Below are positions 61,719 to 64,000 of a stretch of 64,000 bases of DNA, piece by piece. The position numbers and the translations under genes are program-made. The stretch is from Maribacter luteus (GTDB lineage Bacteria; Bacteroidota; Bacteroidia; Flavobacteriales; Flavobacteriaceae): contig NZ_WKJH01000030.1 in NCBI RefSeq assembly GCF_009674825.1, forward strand, positions 434,001-498,000, read 5' to 3'. Within the stretch, counting starts at the first letter, position 1, and the number at the start of each line of letters is the position of its first letter. Under the pieces are notes generated by a model that worked only from the letters and a program-made list of their open reading frames with translations, ran no database searches and was not told the origin of the DNA.

Positions 61719-62779
61719 ATCGTCTTCTTTAATGTAAAATAAAAAGTTGCACCCTGGTTTTCTTCAGATTCCATCCAAAGCTTACCATTATAGAAATCCA
61801 CTATTTTCTTAGAAATAGCAAGACCTATGCCTATGGTATTACCATCGTTTTCCAATTTTTTGAACATTTCGAATATTCCTTCTTGATGGCGTTTCGCAAT
61901 ACCTTTTCCGTTATCCGATACTTTTAACTTCCAAAATTCTGGGTCTTCAATATATTCTATCCGTACCAGACCTTGTTCTTTATCTTTCGAAGCTGCTATT
62001 GCGTTTGTAATCAAATTCTTAAATAGCTGTTCTATCCTTGACTTTTCGAATGAAATCGTTGGAAATTCGTTCACATGCACAATCTGGATATTTTCCGGAA
62101 TTTCAATATTTTCTTCAATTTCATTTAAAAGATCTTCAATTGCGAACGTAATTCGCTTTTCATCTGTTTTACCTAAAGTCGCATGGTATAAAATGCCGTT
62201 GATAAGCTTGTCCATTTTTTCAAGGTTCTGGGAAATCAAAGAACAATTCTCCTTACTTTCCTCGGAAAATTTCTCTTTTTCCTCTGCCTGAATCCAATTC
62301 ATCAAAGCATTTATGTTCCGTATCGGTGATTTTAGATCATGGGAAACCATATGCGCATAATTGTTCAAGGATTCGTTTTGGATTTCCAAATTTTTCAACA
62401 ACCTATCCTTTTCCGCTGTCATCCCGGCCATTTGGGCCGCTAACTTACTAATGTTCTTGGCAAGATGTTCTGCATTGAAATTTTCTTTGTCGTTTAAATC
62501 GGTAGAATTGCCATCATCCAAATAAATAGTAAGACTGCCGATGGCTTTCTCCAATGATGCAAGGATATTTTTTTGGCGAACTGCCTCTTTCCGCAATTGC
62601 TGGTTAGCTTCATATAATTCATTGGAACTAATAGTGGAAGCGCGCTGCATCATGGATAGCTTATCATCATAATTATCATATGACTTTTCTATGGCCTCTA
62701 AGAATACGCCCAACCCTGGATCTTGCACATAACTTTCCGGAAGGTATTTTCTCAATTGTCTTTTAAGCAAGGAATGCAT
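61715..62779 (-). CDS. Soluble sensor histidine kinase
   Basis: The 354-residue protein has no membrane segment. A helical N-part and coiled coil lead to a HisKA domain with His147 in YAHMVSHDLKSPIRN. The ATPase domain has DNGKGIAKRHQEGIF and GIGLAISKKIVDFY. It probably gets its signal from the FIST protein, whose gene overlaps its start by one base, and passes phosphate to the Hpt or LytTR proteins. Confidence 0.92.
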   Translation of the reverse strand: MHSLLKRQLRKYLPESYVQDPGLGVFLEAIEKSYDNYDDKLSMMQRASTISSNELYEANQQLRKEAVRQKNILASLEKAIGSLTIYLDDGNSTDLNDKENFNAEHLAKNISKLAAQMAGMTAEKDRLLKNLEIQNESLNNYAHMVSHDLKSPIRNINALMNWIQAEEKEKFSEESKENCSLISQNLEKMDKLINGILYHATLGKTDEKRITFAIEDLLNEIEENIEIPENIQIVHVNEFPTISFEKSRIEQLFKNLITNAIAASKDKEQGLVRIEYIEDPEFWKLKVSDNGKGIAKRHQEGIFEMFKKLENDGNTIGIGLAISKKIVDFYNGKLWMESEENQGATFYFTLKKTI

Positions 62780-63915
62780 TATTCGCTGAATAAGGTTAAT
62801 GTCATAGTCTGGTTATGCAATCTACAAGAATTTCTTTCAAAAAAGGGTGCCATTTCACCATAGGAATAAAACCCGCCTACTATAGCTTTGTCCCCGATAG
62901 CTTCCCTAACTTCCTCAATTTCTTCTTCTGTACGTTGATCCATAACCAATTTTCTTCCGATACAGCTTACCAATAGGGCTAATTCTGGTGCAGTCTGCCG
63001 ACCTTTCATAGCCAAATTTCCTGCACGTTTGGCACCATTGGCAATATCGTCTACCGATGATAACATCAATTGCACCTTAGACCCTTCCGGCACATCACCA
63101 GCCAGAATCATGGTATTGTCAGTTTCATTTATATTGAGTACCGTTCTTACAATAGGGTATTCATCTTCCAAAGTTTGAACACTTAATGGATAAAGCAGTG
63201 CCGATTTGGGCAGTTCTTTCGCCTTCTCCCCTAAATACATTTTATAAAGATCAAGTGCCGGTTTGCCGTCTAACTCATAAAGAACATTTCCTTCAGATTT
63301 TGTAATGATCCTCTCGGGACCAAAAGTTGCCCATCCACAATAGTTGGCACTGGACACCTCTAAACTTTCACCATAGAATCCTATGGCTATTACCTCCCCT
63401 TCCTTGGGGTTTTCATTATACGATGCCAAGGTTCGCTCAAAACGATCATCATCGCCACAAAGACCACCTGAAAGACCAATGGACTTGGCTTTTGTTTTTT
63501 CCAGTCCTTTTATTAGTGCGCTTCCATTTACATTACTTCCTTCAGAAACAACGAATACATGTTTCAGGTCTTCTTGTGGAAAGGTTTCCATTAGGGCTTC
63601 CCCTAGTCGATCATCCTCATTGTTGAACTCGGTTACATTCTTCCTTTTTACCAAAAAAGTACTTTTCTCGAACCCAATGGCAGTTAACACCGCGGTTTCC
63701 TCCTGAACTTCATCTTTTACAATCTCCCCTGCGGTTGACCCAAAAACAATATGCCCTGAGGGAAATAAATCCCTTACTTCTTCATAAATGGAAGGTTCTT
63801 CCAAAATATATCGATTACCGAATACGAATACCAACGGATTCTTTAATTCTGTTGGGTCAAATTGGAGTTCGAAGGGAGTATTGGCCTGTTTTATAGCTTG
63901 TTTTATGATCATCAT
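62779..63915 (-). CDS. FIST sensory domain protein
   Basis: The 378-residue protein has the FIST N domain (HIVFGSTAGEI, VFVVSEGSNVNGSALIKGLE, SIGLSGGLCGDDDRF) and FIST_C (about 220-378, RVLYE-like segment, PLSVQTLED, LLVSCIGRKLVM and FYSYGEMAPF). FIST proteins are thought to bind small ligands such as amino acids and feed kinases. It overlaps the next kinase gene by one base. The start is ATG 63915; the next codon is also ATG. Confidence 0.88.
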   Translation of the reverse strand: MMIIKQAIKQANTPFELQFDPTELKNPLVFVFGNRYILEEPSIYEEVRDLFPSGHIVFGSTAGEIVKDEVQEETAVLTAIGFEKSTFLVKRKNVTEFNNEDDRLGEALMETFPQEDLKHVFVVSEGSNVNGSALIKGLEKTKAKSIGLSGGLCGDDDRFERTLASYNENPKEGEVIAIGFYGESLEVSSANYCGWATFGPERIITKSEGNVLYELDGKPALDLYKMYLGEKAKELPKSALLYPLSVQTLEDEYPIVRTVLNINETDNTMILAGDVPEGSKVQLMLSSVDDIANGAKRAGNLAMKGRQTAPELALLVSCIGRKLVMDQRTEEEIEEVREAIGDKAIVGGFYSYGEMAPFFERNSCRLHNQTMTLTLFSE

Positions 63916-63927
63916 TCAGGTTTTTTG

Positions 63928-64000
63928 TCAGGTATCTAAATTCTTTTTTATGGTAAAATGGAATTGGGTGCCTTTCCCCAAGGTACTATCTACCCAAACT
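63928..64000 (-). CDS. C-terminus of a sensor histidine kinase (cut by window edge)
   Basis: Only the last 23 codons are inside the window. They read VWVDSTLGKGTQFHFTIKK followed by NLDT and a TGA at 63928-63930, the usual end of a HATPase domain (G-x-G-x-x-F). It ends 12 bp before the FIST gene, so it is probably the first kinase of the same operon. Confidence 0.75.
   Translation of the reverse strand, partial: VWVDSTLGKGTQFHFTIKKNLDT

Overview
The window looks like a chromosomal segment of a marine member of the Flavobacteriaceae. The signs are AT-rich DNA, promoters of the Bacteroidetes type (TAnnTTTG at -7), TonB-dependent receptors with a carboxypeptidase-like N-terminal domain, GH2/GH3 lipoprotein or secreted glycosidases, and Crp/Fnr and LytTR regulators typical of that family. 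I cannot fix the genus. No rRNA, tRNA, insertion sequence, phage or CRISPR array is visible.

Layout. (1) 1-214: 5' part of an AraC-type regulator. (2) 674-7011, minus strand: an RND efflux operon (TolC, adaptor, pump) that continues into a PII-like protein and a DUF2892 protein. (3) 7156-28651: a respiratory, sulfur, NO and metal island. It holds upp, an OB-fold secreted protein, a sulfide:quinone oxidoreductase, cytochrome bd oxidase, the di-iron repair protein Ric with a hemerythrin/PAS partner, a copper TonB receptor with a small CxxxC protein, a FadL porin, a sulfite-oxidase-type molybdoenzyme with its cytochrome c, carbonic anhydrase, a diheme cytochrome, an HMA protein, rhodanese, a Crp/Fnr regulator, a cysteine-desulfurase-like enzyme and an unknown membrane protein. 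(4) 28746-37606: a carbohydrate locus (GH3, xylose-isomerase-like protein, Nudix-type regulator, LamG-containing GH2, EamA transporter). (5) 37995-60150: a large exopolysaccharide locus (galE, rfbDCAB, hybrid kinase, glycosyltransferases, UDP-xylose synthase, Wzy, Wzx, Wzz-like, half-size TolC, sugar-phosphate transferase, receiver protein). (6) 60697-64000: a FIST / histidine kinase / Hpt / LytTR phosphorelay.

The main discovery is regulatory. The island in (3) carries two families of 14-bp palindromes: A = GTAAC-N4-GTTAC and B = ATGAY-N4-RTCAT. Most sit centred about 41.5 bp upstream of the predicted start, with a -7 box at exactly the matching distance. That is the class II geometry of Crp/Fnr activators, and a Crp/Fnr gene lies inside the island. 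Between the OB-fold gene and the sulfide oxidoreductase lie two tandem, previously unannotated sRNA-like units on the minus strand. They share a 16-nt segment and each ends in an intrinsic terminator. One has an A site and the other a B site.

A second signal lies in the exopolysaccharide locus. Three promoters share a 9-bp direct repeat (CACAACAA type) with a 21-bp period, placed exactly 26 bp before the -7 box. This layout suits a LytTR regulator, and one is encoded next to the locus. All assignments come from reading the sequence; no database search was run.
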